A DNA stretch of 64,000 nt from positions 434,001 through 498,000 of the forward strand of contig CABIZO010000004.1 of the NCBI GenBank assembly GCA_902363255.1, given 5' to 3'. Positions 44,265 to 53,571 of this stretch are shown piece after piece (within the stretch, counting starts at the first letter, position 1; every line of letters starts with the position of its first letter). The DNA comes from Peptostreptococcaceae bacterium (GTDB lineage Bacteria > Bacillota > Clostridia > Peptostreptococcales > Peptostreptococcaceae). The notes below the pieces were generated by a model. The model was given only the letters and a program-made list of their open reading frames with translations. It made no database searches and had not been told where the DNA came from. The position numbers and the translations under genes are program-made.

Positions 44265-44642
44265 TTATCCAAACATACTTGCCATCATTTGTTCAAATTC
44301 TTTTATTTTTTGTTCCTTTTCTTCATCTGTCATTTCTATTGTTGTATTATTTCTATTTCTCCACTCATTTCTTATTTTGTGTTGCTCTTCAGTAAAGTTA
44401 TTAAGAATATCTTTATCTTCTTCAGCTCTTATACTGACTATTTGACCAAGTGGAGTTTTAGTCATAATACCACTTAATAGAGTACAAAATTCATTCCAAC
44501 TCATATCATCTACAAGTCGTAGTCTTATGCCATATTGAGTTAAAAAACTTGCTTCGATTAACTCCCAATCTTCAAATAAATCATACCATTTATTTTCTTC
44601 TTTTCTTTTTACGAAAATTATTATTTTTGTTTGTGCTTTCAA
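44265..44642 (-). CDS. Tail assembly chaperone, second frame (Gp15/gpT-like)
   Basis: A frame of up to 125 codons. DLFEDWELIEASFLTQYGIRLR and SWNEFCTLLSGIMTKTPLGQIVSIRAE fit the second-frame partner (gpT) of lambda-type chaperones. It overlaps the first chaperone gene by 53 bases and has no good ribosome site, suggesting expression as a frameshift fusion. The needed shift is +1 (or -2), not the usual -1; candidate sites are the AAAAAG run near 44605 and the AAA-TAA-A stop context at 44590. Confidence 0.7.
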   Translation of the reverse strand: MKAQTKIIIFVKRKEENKWYDLFEDWELIEASFLTQYGIRLRLVDDMSWNEFCTLLSGIMTKTPLGQIVSIRAEEDKDILNNFTEEQHKIRNEWRNRNNTTIEMTDEEKEQKIKEFEQMMASMFG

Positions 44643-44955
44643 CTTCCATTTCTTCTATTTCTTCTAAAGATACATCATTAATAGCAGCCATTATAACATT
44701 TACTATAACTACATAAGAGGCAATAGGTAAATCTAAACTATCTATGTATTCTAATGCCTCTTTACCTATACCTGCCTCTATTATTTTATCTATCTTTTCA
44801 AAGTCATCCATTTTAGAATCTTCAGTTAATCCCTTTAAGAATATCCCTACGTTCTTAGATGTATTAATCTCATATATATGTGTTTCATCTATTTTAACAG
44901 TTGGTTTTTTACTTCCATTTTTTAATTTTTCAGCTATATCGTATGCTCTTGACAT
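44590..44955 (-). CDS. Tail assembly chaperone, first frame (gpG-like)
   Basis: A 121-residue small protein located between tail tube and tape measure, as chaperone gpG in siphophages. It has a helical core (FLKGLTEDSKMDDFEKIDKI) and ends in a basic run after NNNF. It probably coats the tape measure during assembly, alone and as the frameshift fusion with the frame at 44265. ATG 44955 lies 8 bases after AAGGAG. Confidence 0.8.
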   Translation of the reverse strand: MSRAYDIAEKLKNGSKKPTVKIDETHIYEINTSKNVGIFLKGLTEDSKMDDFEKIDKIIEAGIGKEALEYIDSLDLPIASYVVIVNVIMAAINDVSLEEIEEMEVESTNKNNNFRKKKRRK

Positions 44956-44999
44956 TATTTTATCTCCTTATATTTATTTTTTATCTATATTTATTCATT

Positions 45000-45455
45000 T
45001 TAACTTTCTAGAACAGAGGCTGGCTTAAATGTAGGTTTTCCATGTGCTTTTGCTTCAAACTCTAATGGAGCAACATTCACTGAATCCCCACCACCTAAAT
45101 TTGTTACATTTATTACACAATTAAATTCTAATTTTGCACCTTCAGGGAACTCTATTTCTAACTTAGAGTCACAATCTCTTCCATTTTTCCAAGCAAGTCC
45201 AGCTACATAGTCATTTCCATCATCACCAACACATCTTTTTCCCTTTAAAGATATACTTAATGATTTTCCAGTCATTAAAGCACTTGCCCATCCTTCTTGA
45301 TCCATTGCATTCCATTCTTCTATTTTTCCATCTATTGATATTGAAAAAGTTTCTAGCTCTGCAATAGGCTTCATACTCTCTGAATTACTAGTTCTTCCTT
45401 GAACACCTATTTTAAATTTTAAATTATATACTGGATATACTCCTGTAAAACTCAT
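45000..45455 (-). CDS. Major tail (tube) protein
   Basis: A 151-residue tail tube protein, with features such as LETFSISIDGKIEEWNAMDQEG and KSLSISLKGKRCVGDDGNDY that recur in clostridial phage tube proteins. ATG 45455 has AAAGG at ten bases; an upstream ATG 45473 overlaps the previous gene. Size and location between connector and chaperone genes support the call. Confidence 0.85.
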   Translation of the reverse strand: MSFTGVYPVYNLKFKIGVQGRTSNSESMKPIAELETFSISIDGKIEEWNAMDQEGWASALMTGKSLSISLKGKRCVGDDGNDYVAGLAWKNGRDCDSKLEIEFPEGAKLEFNCVINVTNLGGGDSVNVAPLEFEAKAHGKPTFKPASVLES

Positions 45456-45462
45456 ATTATCA

Positions 45463-45852
45463 TTACCTTTCATAATAAATTATCATCTCTATAACATATT
45501 CAATAATGCCTTCTGAATCAGTTCCTAAAAATATTGGTTCAGAACTTCTCATTTTACATTGAATAACCTTTTTATTTCCTATAGTAAAATTATCTTGGCC
45601 AAAGAATAAATTATAAACTTCCATTGCTTTTTTCTCTGCTTCATCACTGTTTTTTCCCCAGTGAATTAAAAAACTTATACTTTTAGTAGTATAAGTTGTG
45701 TTTTCCAGTCCACCAATAGCTATATGAGGTGGTTGTCCTGGTACATTATATATAGTTATACTCTTTTCTTGATTGCCACCTATCTTATTTAAATAATATT
45801 GAGGGCAGTCTATTTGAGATTTTAGATAGCTTCTTATATCACTTAATAACAT
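45463..45852 (-). CDS. Tail completion/minor capsid 3-like protein
   Basis: A 129-residue protein starting MLLSDIRSYLKSQI and containing SEPIFLGTDSEGIIEYVIEM, the pattern of Minor_capsid_3 / gp12-type proteins that finish the tail top. Its start shares one base with the upstream stop, so translation is coupled. Confidence 0.8.
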   Translation of the reverse strand: MLLSDIRSYLKSQIDCPQYYLNKIGGNQEKSITIYNVPGQPPHIAIGGLENTTYTTKSISFLIHWGKNSDEAEKKAMEVYNLFFGQDNFTIGNKKVIQCKMRSSEPIFLGTDSEGIIEYVIEMIIYYER

Positions 45853-46235
45853 TACTTAATTACTCCTTTTGAATTCATTTTTAAAAACCTAGAGTAGGCA
45901 TTTTTTATAAAATCATCTTTCTCACCATTTATATAAGCGTCCATCCACTTACCTTGTGCATTTACATTTTTATCAGTTCTAAAGTTATACTCTGGATGCC
46001 AATATAATCTTCTTGCATAAGGAGTATCAAAACTTATATTAGTTATTCCATTATTTATATTTTCAAGATTAATAAAACAACTTCTTTCAAGTTCTCCTGT
46101 ATCTTTAGGAATAACCGCTGATGTGACTATATCACTCTTCAAAGCTTCTGTAGCCATTTCCAAGGATTTTATATGAGCCTTAGTAATATTATTTAATTTC
46201 TCACTATCTAATTTTATAGTAACTTTTACATTCAT
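45852..46235 (-). CDS. Minor capsid 2-like (HK97 gp10) neck protein
   Basis: A 127-residue protein with the gp10-type pattern PKDTGELERSCFINLENINNG and SFDTPYARRLYWHPEYNF. Such proteins form part of the neck connecting head and tail. Overlaps the upstream gene by 4 bases. Confidence 0.82.
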   Translation of the reverse strand: MNVKVTIKLDSEKLNNITKAHIKSLEMATEALKSDIVTSAVIPKDTGELERSCFINLENINNGITNISFDTPYARRLYWHPEYNFRTDKNVNAQGKWMDAYINGEKDDFIKNAYSRFLKMNSKGVIK

Positions 46236-46555
46236 ATTAAATTCAACTCTGTACTAAAAATACTACCATCTGGGTTCAAGGGTCTTTCAATAGAATAAAT
46301 CTTTTTCTTTAATCCATTTATATTTACATAGCCTTGAAATGCTCCATCATAAATAGAACCTTCTATAACTACTTTACCACTAAGAGTAATTAATTGCCTT
46401 TCAGCATTAAGAACTTGCTTAGATTTATCTGTATAGATACATTTCCCATTAAAGATTATATTTTCTTCACAATCACCATCTGTATTAATTCCTTCAAACC
46501 ACACTTCTATAGGTGTATTAGCTAACCACTTTGGAAAAGGTAATTTTAATCCCAT
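46232..46555 (-). CDS. Minor capsid 1-like head closure protein
   Basis: A 107-residue protein (FPKWLANTPIEVWFEGINTDGD, VVIEGSIYDGAFQGYVNIN) fitting the Minor_capsid_1 family, a head-closure component. Located as the second gene after the capsid, one base from the upstream connector stop. Confidence 0.78.
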   Translation of the reverse strand: MGLKLPFPKWLANTPIEVWFEGINTDGDCEENIIFNGKCIYTDKSKQVLNAERQLITLSGKVVIEGSIYDGAFQGYVNINGLKKKIYSIERPLNPDGSIFSTELNLI

Positions 46556-46556
46556 A

Positions 46557-46919
46557 TTATATTCTCCTACAAGTTAACCCAGTTTGATTAAGGTAATTTA
46601 ATACTTCTTGCGTGGTAGTTATTCCATTAACCTTATTTGTTTTAAAACTAACAGATGTACTCCCTGCACTGAAACCACTTAAAGGTGTATCTATATAATC
46701 TCCATACTGTTCAATAAACTCTGCATGTATGCATGTTGCTTTTTTTATTCTATCTTTCTGAAATTCAGTTAAGTTATCAAATCCTTTTGCCCTTATTCTA
46801 TTAAAAGTTAATGAATCAACTTGATCACTTGCTCTTTCTAATCTCTGTTTAGAGTTAGATTCCTCTAGTACAGCTCCATTAAATCCATCTTTGTAATATT
46901 GATAATCTACATAAGCCAA
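46557..46919 (-). CDS. Head-tail connector (gp6-like)
   Basis: A 120-residue helical protein opening MAYVDYQYYKDGFNG and with LERASDQVDSLTFNRI, typical of gp6-like head-tail connector proteins. The C-terminus has a short strand pair and ends TGLTCRRI. Confidence 0.85.
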   Translation of the reverse strand: MAYVDYQYYKDGFNGAVLEESNSKQRLERASDQVDSLTFNRIRAKGFDNLTEFQKDRIKKATCIHAEFIEQYGDYIDTPLSGFSAGSTSVSFKTNKVNGITTTQEVLNYLNQTGLTCRRI

Positions 46920-46986
46920 AATATCACCTTCTTAAAATAGGGAGTATTTAAACTCCCCTATTTATATTTTCACATAAAAATAAGGC

Positions 46987-47229
46987 TTACTTAGAGCCTT
47001 CTATTTCTTTCTTTAGCTTTTTATTTTCTTTTTCTAAAGTATTATAATTTTTTTCTAATTCTTCATACTTTGTTTTTAATTCTTCATATTCTTTATATGA
47101 TACAGACTTTCCAGCTCCATATTCTATTATATCGCCTTCATCATTTAAGATATCGTAACCTTGTGCAATATAATAATCCTTTTGAGTTGTATCTATTGTA
47201 TATACTTTATTATCTTTACTTGCTTTCAT
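46987..47229 (-). CDS. Small coiled-coil phage protein after capsid gene
   Basis: An 80-residue protein. The first 45 residues form a small beta domain (DNKVYTIDTTQKDYYIAQGYD), and the rest is a charged coiled coil (ELKTKYEELEKNYNTLEKEN). Genes of this form lie right behind the capsid gene in many Firmicute phages; role unknown, perhaps head decoration. Confidence 0.7.
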   Translation of the reverse strand: MKASKDNKVYTIDTTQKDYYIAQGYDILNDEGDIIEYGAGKSVSYKEYEELKTKYEELEKNYNTLEKENKKLKKEIEGSK

Positions 47230-47250
47230 AATTAATCCTCGCTCTCTATT

Positions 47251-48156
47251 TTAATCTTCTGCTTCAGCATTTATTGCTATACCACATGCTTTATTCTTTA
47301 TTAAGAAAGTATCTCCATAAGCTCTATTTTGATATAAATAGTTATCTCCTGTTCTTGAATCATGTCCTGGTGTAAATATCTTTATGTATGCATATTTACT
47401 TCTTGTGACTTGGCAAGAAGGATGTATTAAAATAAGGTTTATTTGTTTTGCTCCACCTGCAGGTACACAACCATTAGAAAATTCATATTTTGTTTTCATT
47501 CTAGAACTTGGAACAACCTTTATATTTACATCATCTAATGAATATACATTTCTATCAACATTTCCTGTATTTTTATCTACACTTATTGTTCTTGATAATC
47601 CTTCAGCATTCTTTAATAGCTTATTCATTGCAGGAGTAACATATAGTATTCTACCTTCACTTGGAACACCTTCATCATCCATTTTAGACATTTGGTTATC
47701 AAACCACTCTAAAATATTTGCTGTCGTAAGAGAAGTATTATCTACAATAGCACCATTTGATGTATATGTCTTAGCTTCTGCATATAATTTTGAATATCTA
47801 TAACTATCTTTTTCAGGAATTGCTTGTTCAGTTTCAAAAGTATTGTGAACATTAGCTATTTCTACAACTAAATTAGTTTCATCTACATCCATTGGGTCTA
47901 TAAAGAATTCTATATCTCTATCATGTGCTAATTTTTTGGCTTCCCAGTCATTTGACATTGTTCCAGCATTAAATCCTAATGTACCTCTATTATGGTCTTT
48001 ATACCCACTAACTGTTATTGTAGGTAATTTTATAGTTTGAGCATTTATAAACTTAACTTGTGGGTTAGAGTTCTCTAAATCATAAGAAGTTAATTCCCTT
48101 GAATATTTTTGTTGTAATTCTCTCATAAATTGTTCTGCATAATTGTATGCTGCCAT
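47251..48156 (-). CDS. Major capsid protein
   Basis: A 301-residue capsid subunit, HK97-like by size and context. Sequence such as KLPTITVSGYKDHNRGTLGF, FIDPMDVDETNLVVEIANVH and GRILYVTPAMNKLLKNAEGL matches the P22-coat-like/phage capsid families of clostridial phages. It follows the scaffold gene by 24 bases. Confidence 0.88.
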   Translation of the reverse strand: MAAYNYAEQFMRELQQKYSRELTSYDLENSNPQVKFINAQTIKLPTITVSGYKDHNRGTLGFNAGTMSNDWEAKKLAHDRDIEFFIDPMDVDETNLVVEIANVHNTFETEQAIPEKDSYRYSKLYAEAKTYTSNGAIVDNTSLTTANILEWFDNQMSKMDDEGVPSEGRILYVTPAMNKLLKNAEGLSRTISVDKNTGNVDRNVYSLDDVNIKVVPSSRMKTKYEFSNGCVPAGGAKQINLILIHPSCQVTRSKYAYIKIFTPGHDSRTGDNYLYQNRAYGDTFLIKNKACGIAINAEAED

Positions 48157-48180
48157 TTTAAATCATCTCCTTAATTTTTA

Positions 48181-48744
48181 TTACTTATTTCCAAATGCCA
48201 TAGCAAGGGCATCTTTTATATTATCTTGTGGCTTTTCTTTGTCTCCACTACCACCAATTTTAAATCCTGGTGTTTCTGTTCCACTTGTTTTGAAACTTGG
48301 ATATTTTTCTAATACTTTATCTATTGCTTTATCTATTGTTAAAGTATTAGTAACCATAGTTTTAGCTAAAGTTATTACATCATCTACTGATTCACTAGCT
48401 ACACCTTTAGATAGACATTCTACCTTTGCTTCTAGTCTACTTGCTCTTTCCTCTGCTTCTTCCCTAGCTTTGATTTCAGTTTCTAACTTTTCATTTTGTT
48501 TTTGTGATTCTGTTTTTTGACTTTCTTGCCATTCTTTAAACTTTGTAAGCTCTTCATCACTTGGCAAATCCTTTTTAGCATCATTTAATAATGCATCTAG
48601 TTCTTCTTGCGTATAAGTTTTAACTTCTTCACCTCCACCATCTGAACCATTATCACCAGGATCTTCTTCATTCCCTTCATCACCTTCTCCTGCAAGTAAC
48701 TGCAGGTTCATTTTGATAACATTATCTAAATCACCTAGTAGCAT
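48181..48744 (-). CDS. Phage scaffold protein (DUF4355-like)
   Basis: A 187-residue acidic, helical protein: a Gly/Glu/Asp-rich stretch (EGDEGNEEDPGDNGSDGGG), then long helices (KEWQESQKTESQKQNEKLET). Ends near DALAMAFGNK, as in scaffolding proteins that guide capsid assembly. GGAGGG supports ATG 48744; homologous proteins begin at the internal MNLQLLAGE (48711). Confidence 0.85.
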   Translation of the reverse strand: MLLGDLDNVIKMNLQLLAGEGDEGNEEDPGDNGSDGGGEEVKTYTQEELDALLNDAKKDLPSDEELTKFKEWQESQKTESQKQNEKLETEIKAREEAEERASRLEAKVECLSKGVASESVDDVITLAKTMVTNTLTIDKAIDKVLEKYPSFKTSGTETPGFKIGGSGDKEKPQDNIKDALAMAFGNK

Positions 48745-48808
48745 TTTATGCCCTCCTTTATATTTTTATATACATAGTTTTTGGCCATAAGTATATTTTG
48801 GGCATAAT

Positions 48809-48847
48809 AAAAGCACCTACTATTTAAATTAATTAGCAAGTGCTTTT
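48809..48847 (-). terminator. Hairpin after MuF/small gene pair
   Basis: AAAAGCAC / GTGCTTTT 8-bp stem with 23-base loop and T-run on the minus strand; its first arm includes the stop of the 77-residue gene. Separates this pair from scaffold and capsid. Confidence 0.55.
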
Positions 48848-49079
48848 ATGATTGGTAACTTATTTTTTCTTTTATATCATTATTTTTTATTGCTTTTTGT
48901 AGTTTTGATATAGCTCTTAAAGTCCCTATTTTTCCTATTTTAGATTCTTTTAGGATTTCATATTTACTAGGATTTTTTAACGATAATTGTATTTGTCCAT
49001 CTAAATTATCTTCATCTTTTCCATATGAATAAACTACATATTCACTTGTTTTACTTAGTAATTTCATTAAGACAATCAT
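48846..49079 (-). CDS. Small protein behind MuF gene, candidate immunity protein
   Basis: About 77 residues from ATG 49079 (GGAG at 12 bases); the frame opens at TTG 49088 and a further ATG is at 49067. It overlaps the 3' end of the MuF gene. N-terminal strands (SKTSEYVVYSYG, LDGQIQLSLKN) lead to a C-terminal helix (GTLRAISKLQKAIKNNDIKEK). I do not recognise a family. Position directly behind a MuF protein with an extra C-terminal domain is where cognate immunity genes are expected; this is inference. Confidence 0.6.
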   Translation of the reverse strand: MIVLMKLLSKTSEYVVYSYGKDEDNLDGQIQLSLKNPSKYEILKESKIGKIGTLRAISKLQKAIKNNDIKEKISYQS

Positions 49080-50685
49080 CTTCGCCAAACTCTCCTTTTT
49101 CTTTTAATAGATACCCATACCAATCATATTTTTTAGTTGTTATATCATGAGCATCTTTATTAGTTAAATTATACCTTTTCTCTAATCCACTTTCAAGATA
49201 TTCATGTTTCAGTAGTAAAATATCCCTATCTTCATAATTGCCATTTATTAACCTTTGCCATGCTACAGCCATATCGTAATCTGCATCTAATAATCCTACT
49301 GTGCCATCAAATCGTATATGCTTATTATTAAATACATGATTTTTTATTGTATCTATTTTTTTCATACTAAAACCTGTGTTTTTAGATATCTTTTCTATAT
49401 CTGAATTATCTAACCTTACTTTTTCATAATATGTATCAGCCTCAGATTCTCTTCTTAGCATCCATTCAATATCACCTTTGGTATACTTTCCACCTATTTG
49501 CTTTATACCATATATTTTCTCTTTTTTCCTATTTCTTCTTAGATAAGGATGCTCTTCTAAATGAGTCTTTAATTGCATTGAATACTCTAGTAATTTATTA
49601 CTAGCAAATTCTATATTTGCTTCATCTTGAGATCCTATAGAAATTCTTTTCCATTTCCTTATATATCTTTCTAATCTTCTTTGCTCCTGCTCTGCATTAT
49701 ACCTTTCAAGAGCTTTCTTTTCATCTGGAACAGTAGGCAAATTAGTTATATCAGGGAAATAAGTTGTTAGTGTATGACGGCAGTTAACATGAAGTAAACC
49801 TGCATCTATTGCTTCACTTAATAACTTATACTTTTCTTGATTCTCTTTTAAATACTCCTCACTCGGGTTACTAAATACATTATCAATTAATACTTTACCT
49901 TGCCATGTAGCACACATAGGACAAGTATTAGCATGAGCCGATACAACTACAGTATATATACCATACTCATCCCTTTTTTTACCTTCACCAAGCAGCGTTG
50001 CTCTATGACTTGCAGTTCTTAAACACATCTCTACATAACTTGCTATATTAACTCTCTTACCATCTTTATAAGTAATACTATTTATACCATTGTTTAAGAA
50101 GTCCTTAGTAGCCATATCTATTGCTTGATTTAAAGATACTGCTCCTGATTGCAAATATACATGAGACTTATATATAGTTTGTCTATATACGTCATCCATT
50201 TTTCTTAATATCGTTGCATTAGCCTTCTTTATATCATTATTTACACTTTCCTGTAAGGCCTTTAACTTCTTGTCATTCATACCAAAAAATTGATTTTCTT
50301 TAGGCTCATTAATATATCCTTTTTCAGATATATCTTCAGGAAATTCAATAGATAAGTTCTTAACCTTATTTTTAGACTTATTTTTAATAAATAAAGATTT
50401 TAATTTATTAATTACATTAGATATTCTATTTAATCCTTTATTGTAATTAGATTCTAATTCTTTATTTACATCTTCTTCAATAGAATCTATATGATTATCC
50501 AGTATTAACTTATTTTCTTGCCTATATTTATTCAATGCTCTTAACTTGCTTCTCTGCCATTGCTCCCACTTAAATCCTTCTTTATCTTCTTCACTTTCAT
50601 GATGTTTTAGATTTCTATGCATGGAGGATATGAGATCTAGTTCCATTTTTTCAAATATAGCTCTGATATCATATTTACTACTCAT
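49051..50685 (-). CDS. MuF-type minor head protein with C-terminal effector-like domain
   Basis: A 544-residue minor head protein. Residues about 150-310 carry the phage minor capsid 2/MuF core, with its metal-ligand pattern HANTCPMCATWQG (251-263) and HVNCRHTLTTYFP (299-311). A helical linker (about 320-400) leads to an extra domain at 400-530 (IEKISKNTGFSMKKIDTIKNH, LLDADYDMAVAWQRLI, LLKHEYLESG, DAHDITTKKYDWYGYL). This pattern resembles toxin-type C-terminal domains on MuF proteins of Firmicute prophages. Overlaps portal by 8 bases. Confidence 0.8.
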   Translation of the reverse strand: MSSKYDIRAIFEKMELDLISSMHRNLKHHESEEDKEGFKWEQWQRSKLRALNKYRQENKLILDNHIDSIEEDVNKELESNYNKGLNRISNVINKLKSLFIKNKSKNKVKNLSIEFPEDISEKGYINEPKENQFFGMNDKKLKALQESVNNDIKKANATILRKMDDVYRQTIYKSHVYLQSGAVSLNQAIDMATKDFLNNGINSITYKDGKRVNIASYVEMCLRTASHRATLLGEGKKRDEYGIYTVVVSAHANTCPMCATWQGKVLIDNVFSNPSEEYLKENQEKYKLLSEAIDAGLLHVNCRHTLTTYFPDITNLPTVPDEKKALERYNAEQEQRRLERYIRKWKRISIGSQDEANIEFASNKLLEYSMQLKTHLEEHPYLRRNRKKEKIYGIKQIGGKYTKGDIEWMLRRESEADTYYEKVRLDNSDIEKISKNTGFSMKKIDTIKNHVFNNKHIRFDGTVGLLDADYDMAVAWQRLINGNYEDRDILLLKHEYLESGLEKRYNLTNKDAHDITTKKYDWYGYLLKEKGEFGEDDCLNEITK

Positions 50686-52192
50686 TTATATCTACATCCA
50701 AATTATCTAAATTATCTTCATCTTCACCTGCAGTTGAAGGTTCATCTGTTGTATATATTCCAGACTCTTCTTTTATTCTTGCTATTTCAAGGGCCTTTTC
50801 TTCTTCTGTCATTGTATCTCCATATAATTCATCAATACATTTTTGCAATGACATTATACCTAATGTTTTAGCCTTTCCTACAGTTTCAACCACTGAATCA
50901 AAACTTGGTGTAGAGTATTCACCAAAGGATATAGATACTTCATATTCACCTGCATACTTATTATTTAATACATCATAAGTTTTTAGTATTATATTTACTA
51001 ACTCTGGGATAACTTCTGTTAGAGTGTCTATCATTTTATTTCTAGTATATAAAGTAGTCTTTTCTTTTTCTCTTTGTGCTTCTGCATTATCTGTCTTTTT
51101 CAAATCAATTCCTAATGTAGAAGGTGATATTATACCTTGTAAACACATATCTATTGCATTTGAGTAGCTTTCTACATATGCCTCATACTTTATATCTGCT
51201 TGTGTCATATCAATTTGTTTTTTAGCATCTTCACTTGCATTTGAATTCGTAGCAATAAAGCTATTATCAAAAGGATTTGGTTTTAATATCTCGCCTGTAT
51301 TAGGGTTTACTGGTAATAAATCCTCTGGAATATATCTTTGAACTCTTCCAGCTCTTATTGCATCTATCCACTGTGATATTACTTCATCTAATGCATCAAA
51401 AGAATCACTCTTATTATCTATAATACTTTTTCCTCTGCCTTCCCATTTGGATGACTTGAAAAACATTAATGGTATGGCCATAATAAACTTATCTTTATAT
51501 TCTACATCTTCAAGTTCTTTAGTTTCATCTAATATATCTAGTGAAACCTCATTGTCTCTACCATCAAGTAACTTATATTTTATATATCCTAGTCCATACA
51601 TTTCTACCAAAGTATACTTCTTACTTTTCTTTGTATAGCTAGTCTTAAAATGTATTTCACTTAATCTACCCCTATTATGTATATATTCAACTCTGTCACC
51701 ATCAAAGAATTCTATAATTGGGTATTTACTAATATCTGTATCTATAGATAATTTAAATGCACCATCACCACTTACTAGAGCTTTCTGTATAGAATCTGAT
51801 AATATTTCATTGAATTTATTATCTTCCGATATATCTTTCCAAATAGAATTTAATGTTTCACTATCTTCAACTTGAATTTGATCTATATCAGAAACTACTA
51901 TATCAGTTAACTTATCTATTAACATGCCAGGTAATCCACTGTGAATTTTTCTTATACTTAAATTCTCACTCGGTGTGGCACACCAAAACCTAGATTGATT
52001 AACTGGATCACTACTTATATTTTTAAAAAATTGTTCTATCTCGTATGCCTCTCCTCTATACCAAAGCTTGTTCCTAATTAGATTAGTTTCATATGTATAT
52101 GCTTCTTGTATTGTAATAGAGCCTTGCATAGCAGGTTGAACATTTAAAAACTTAATTGCTACTTTAGTTAACATACTTTTAAACCACCCCAC
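50678..52192 (-). CDS. Phage portal protein
   Basis: A 504-residue portal of the SPP1/PBSX type that forms the DNA channel. I chose GTG 52192, nine bases after AAGGAG that lies in the end of terL; the frame upstream would overlap terL by 60 bases. Family marks are KLWYRGEAYEIEQFF, HSGLPGMLIDKLTDIVVSD and STLGIDLKKTDNAEAQREKE. Acidic C-terminus. Confidence 0.92.
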   Translation of the reverse strand: MGWFKSMLTKVAIKFLNVQPAMQGSITIQEAYTYETNLIRNKLWYRGEAYEIEQFFKNISSDPVNQSRFWCATPSENLSIRKIHSGLPGMLIDKLTDIVVSDIDQIQVEDSETLNSIWKDISEDNKFNEILSDSIQKALVSGDGAFKLSIDTDISKYPIIEFFDGDRVEYIHNRGRLSEIHFKTSYTKKSKKYTLVEMYGLGYIKYKLLDGRDNEVSLDILDETKELEDVEYKDKFIMAIPLMFFKSSKWEGRGKSIIDNKSDSFDALDEVISQWIDAIRAGRVQRYIPEDLLPVNPNTGEILKPNPFDNSFIATNSNASEDAKKQIDMTQADIKYEAYVESYSNAIDMCLQGIISPSTLGIDLKKTDNAEAQREKEKTTLYTRNKMIDTLTEVIPELVNIILKTYDVLNNKYAGEYEVSISFGEYSTPSFDSVVETVGKAKTLGIMSLQKCIDELYGDTMTEEEKALEIARIKEESGIYTTDEPSTAGEDEDNLDNLDVDINE

Positions 52193-52196
52193 TTTC

Positions 52197-53549
52197 TCAC
52201 TCTCCTTTATAGTCATGTATATGATGTCTAAAAGGTATCCAAGCATATTGAGATGCATTTATAGTATGGTCATTTGCATCTTCAGGCTCATATTTATCTT
52301 CTTTCCAAGAATAAACTTCATGTTCCATAATATGATTTACACAAGTATCTACAATTTCATAGTATACAGAACCAGTTTCATAATTAAGCCATCCTAACTG
52401 TAAATGTATTCTGTCTATTATAGTAACTTTCTTATATGAGTTGTTAATAGTATAAACATTTGGATTAGCTCTCTTATATTTCTTAAGTTCTGTTATAGTT
52501 GCTTGGTCTGCACAATCTACAAATACATTTCTTGCAAGACCCCATTCTTTTCTATTTCTTTCTAAGAACTTAAAGAATCTACGTGCTATATCACTTGGTG
52601 CTAGTGGCACACTTAGATTTGCATTGTTATATACTTCCTCATTTAAGATAACTACTTTCCCTCTATCTGTTATTCCTAAAAATATCATTGCAAATGTATC
52701 TGGACTATTAGCACTATATGAAGTATCTAATCCTGCAGAATAATACTTAAATTTATACTCTTTAGCTTTGGCTTTACTAATAACATGGTGTTTTCTCTCA
52801 AAATTACTAAATATAAGGCCTGTTGCTCTTCCTCTTAGGCCAAGAATTTTATTCTTATATAACTTAGTGCCTTTTGGAGCACTCATCTTTTTCTTTTTTA
52901 TATCTTCTTCACTTAATGATGCATTATCATAAAATGAAAAAAACCAATATGTCCAGCCTTCCTTTTCTTCGCTAGTTAATTGGTTTAATATCTCTTTTGG
53001 TACATCTTGTTTATATTTTTCAAGTGGTCTACTACAGTTTATAAATTCTTTATATACTGGTAGATTAGGATCATCTGGGTTAAGTGTTGCCATGAGATAA
53101 TCATTTCTAGTACAAATCTCTCTTACAAAATCTATACTAGCTGTATTTACCTCATCTATAAATACACATCCAAACTGAGAACCTAGAGCCATTTTCCACT
53201 TATCTACATTGTCATAACCTAAAATATATATTACTTTAGTTCCATTAGGTGTATTAAATAGAATATGTGGTAATTTATTGTCTTTATCTCCATTACCTTT
53301 GTATTGGACTAATTCTCCAAATATATCTATTACACCAAATTCTTTATTGATTATATTCTTTTCAGCTACTCCTGTAGTTTTAGCTGCTATAACATGTTGC
53401 TTTCTATTTGATTCAGCAACCTTTAACATAAACTTTAATATACCTACTGTAGTTTTACCTGCTGCAGTCGTTCCTTCTAAAAGTTCTGCATTAGCTTCAT
53501 GTTTTAAAAAATCTTTATATTTCTCTGATAATTTATATTCATTTTCCAT
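52197..53549 (-). CDS. terL: Terminase large subunit
   Basis: A 450-residue packaging ATPase-nuclease of the PBSX/SPP1 class. Walker A is EGTTAAGKTT (25-34), Walker B CVFIDEV near residue 133, followed by the motif ATLNPD. The nuclease half shows GLDTSYSANSPDTFAMI and FVDCADQATI with the expected acidic residues. ATG 53549 follows GGTG. The end of the gene contains the ribosome site for portal. Confidence 0.93.
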   Translation of the reverse strand: MENEYKLSEKYKDFLKHEANAELLEGTTAAGKTTVGILKFMLKVAESNRKQHVIAAKTTGVAEKNIINKEFGVIDIFGELVQYKGNGDKDNKLPHILFNTPNGTKVIYILGYDNVDKWKMALGSQFGCVFIDEVNTASIDFVREICTRNDYLMATLNPDDPNLPVYKEFINCSRPLEKYKQDVPKEILNQLTSEEKEGWTYWFFSFYDNASLSEEDIKKKKMSAPKGTKLYKNKILGLRGRATGLIFSNFERKHHVISKAKAKEYKFKYYSAGLDTSYSANSPDTFAMIFLGITDRGKVVILNEEVYNNANLSVPLAPSDIARRFFKFLERNRKEWGLARNVFVDCADQATITELKKYKRANPNVYTINNSYKKVTIIDRIHLQLGWLNYETGSVYYEIVDTCVNHIMEHEVYSWKEDKYEPEDANDHTINASQYAWIPFRHHIHDYKGE

Positions 53550-53571
53550 TAGTTCACCATTCTATTTTTAA

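Noticed and set aside
44265..44642. Independent gene with TTG start at 44642
   Set aside because: No ribosome site, start lies inside the upstream gene, and the overlap pattern fits chaperone frameshifting; kept as a second frame instead.
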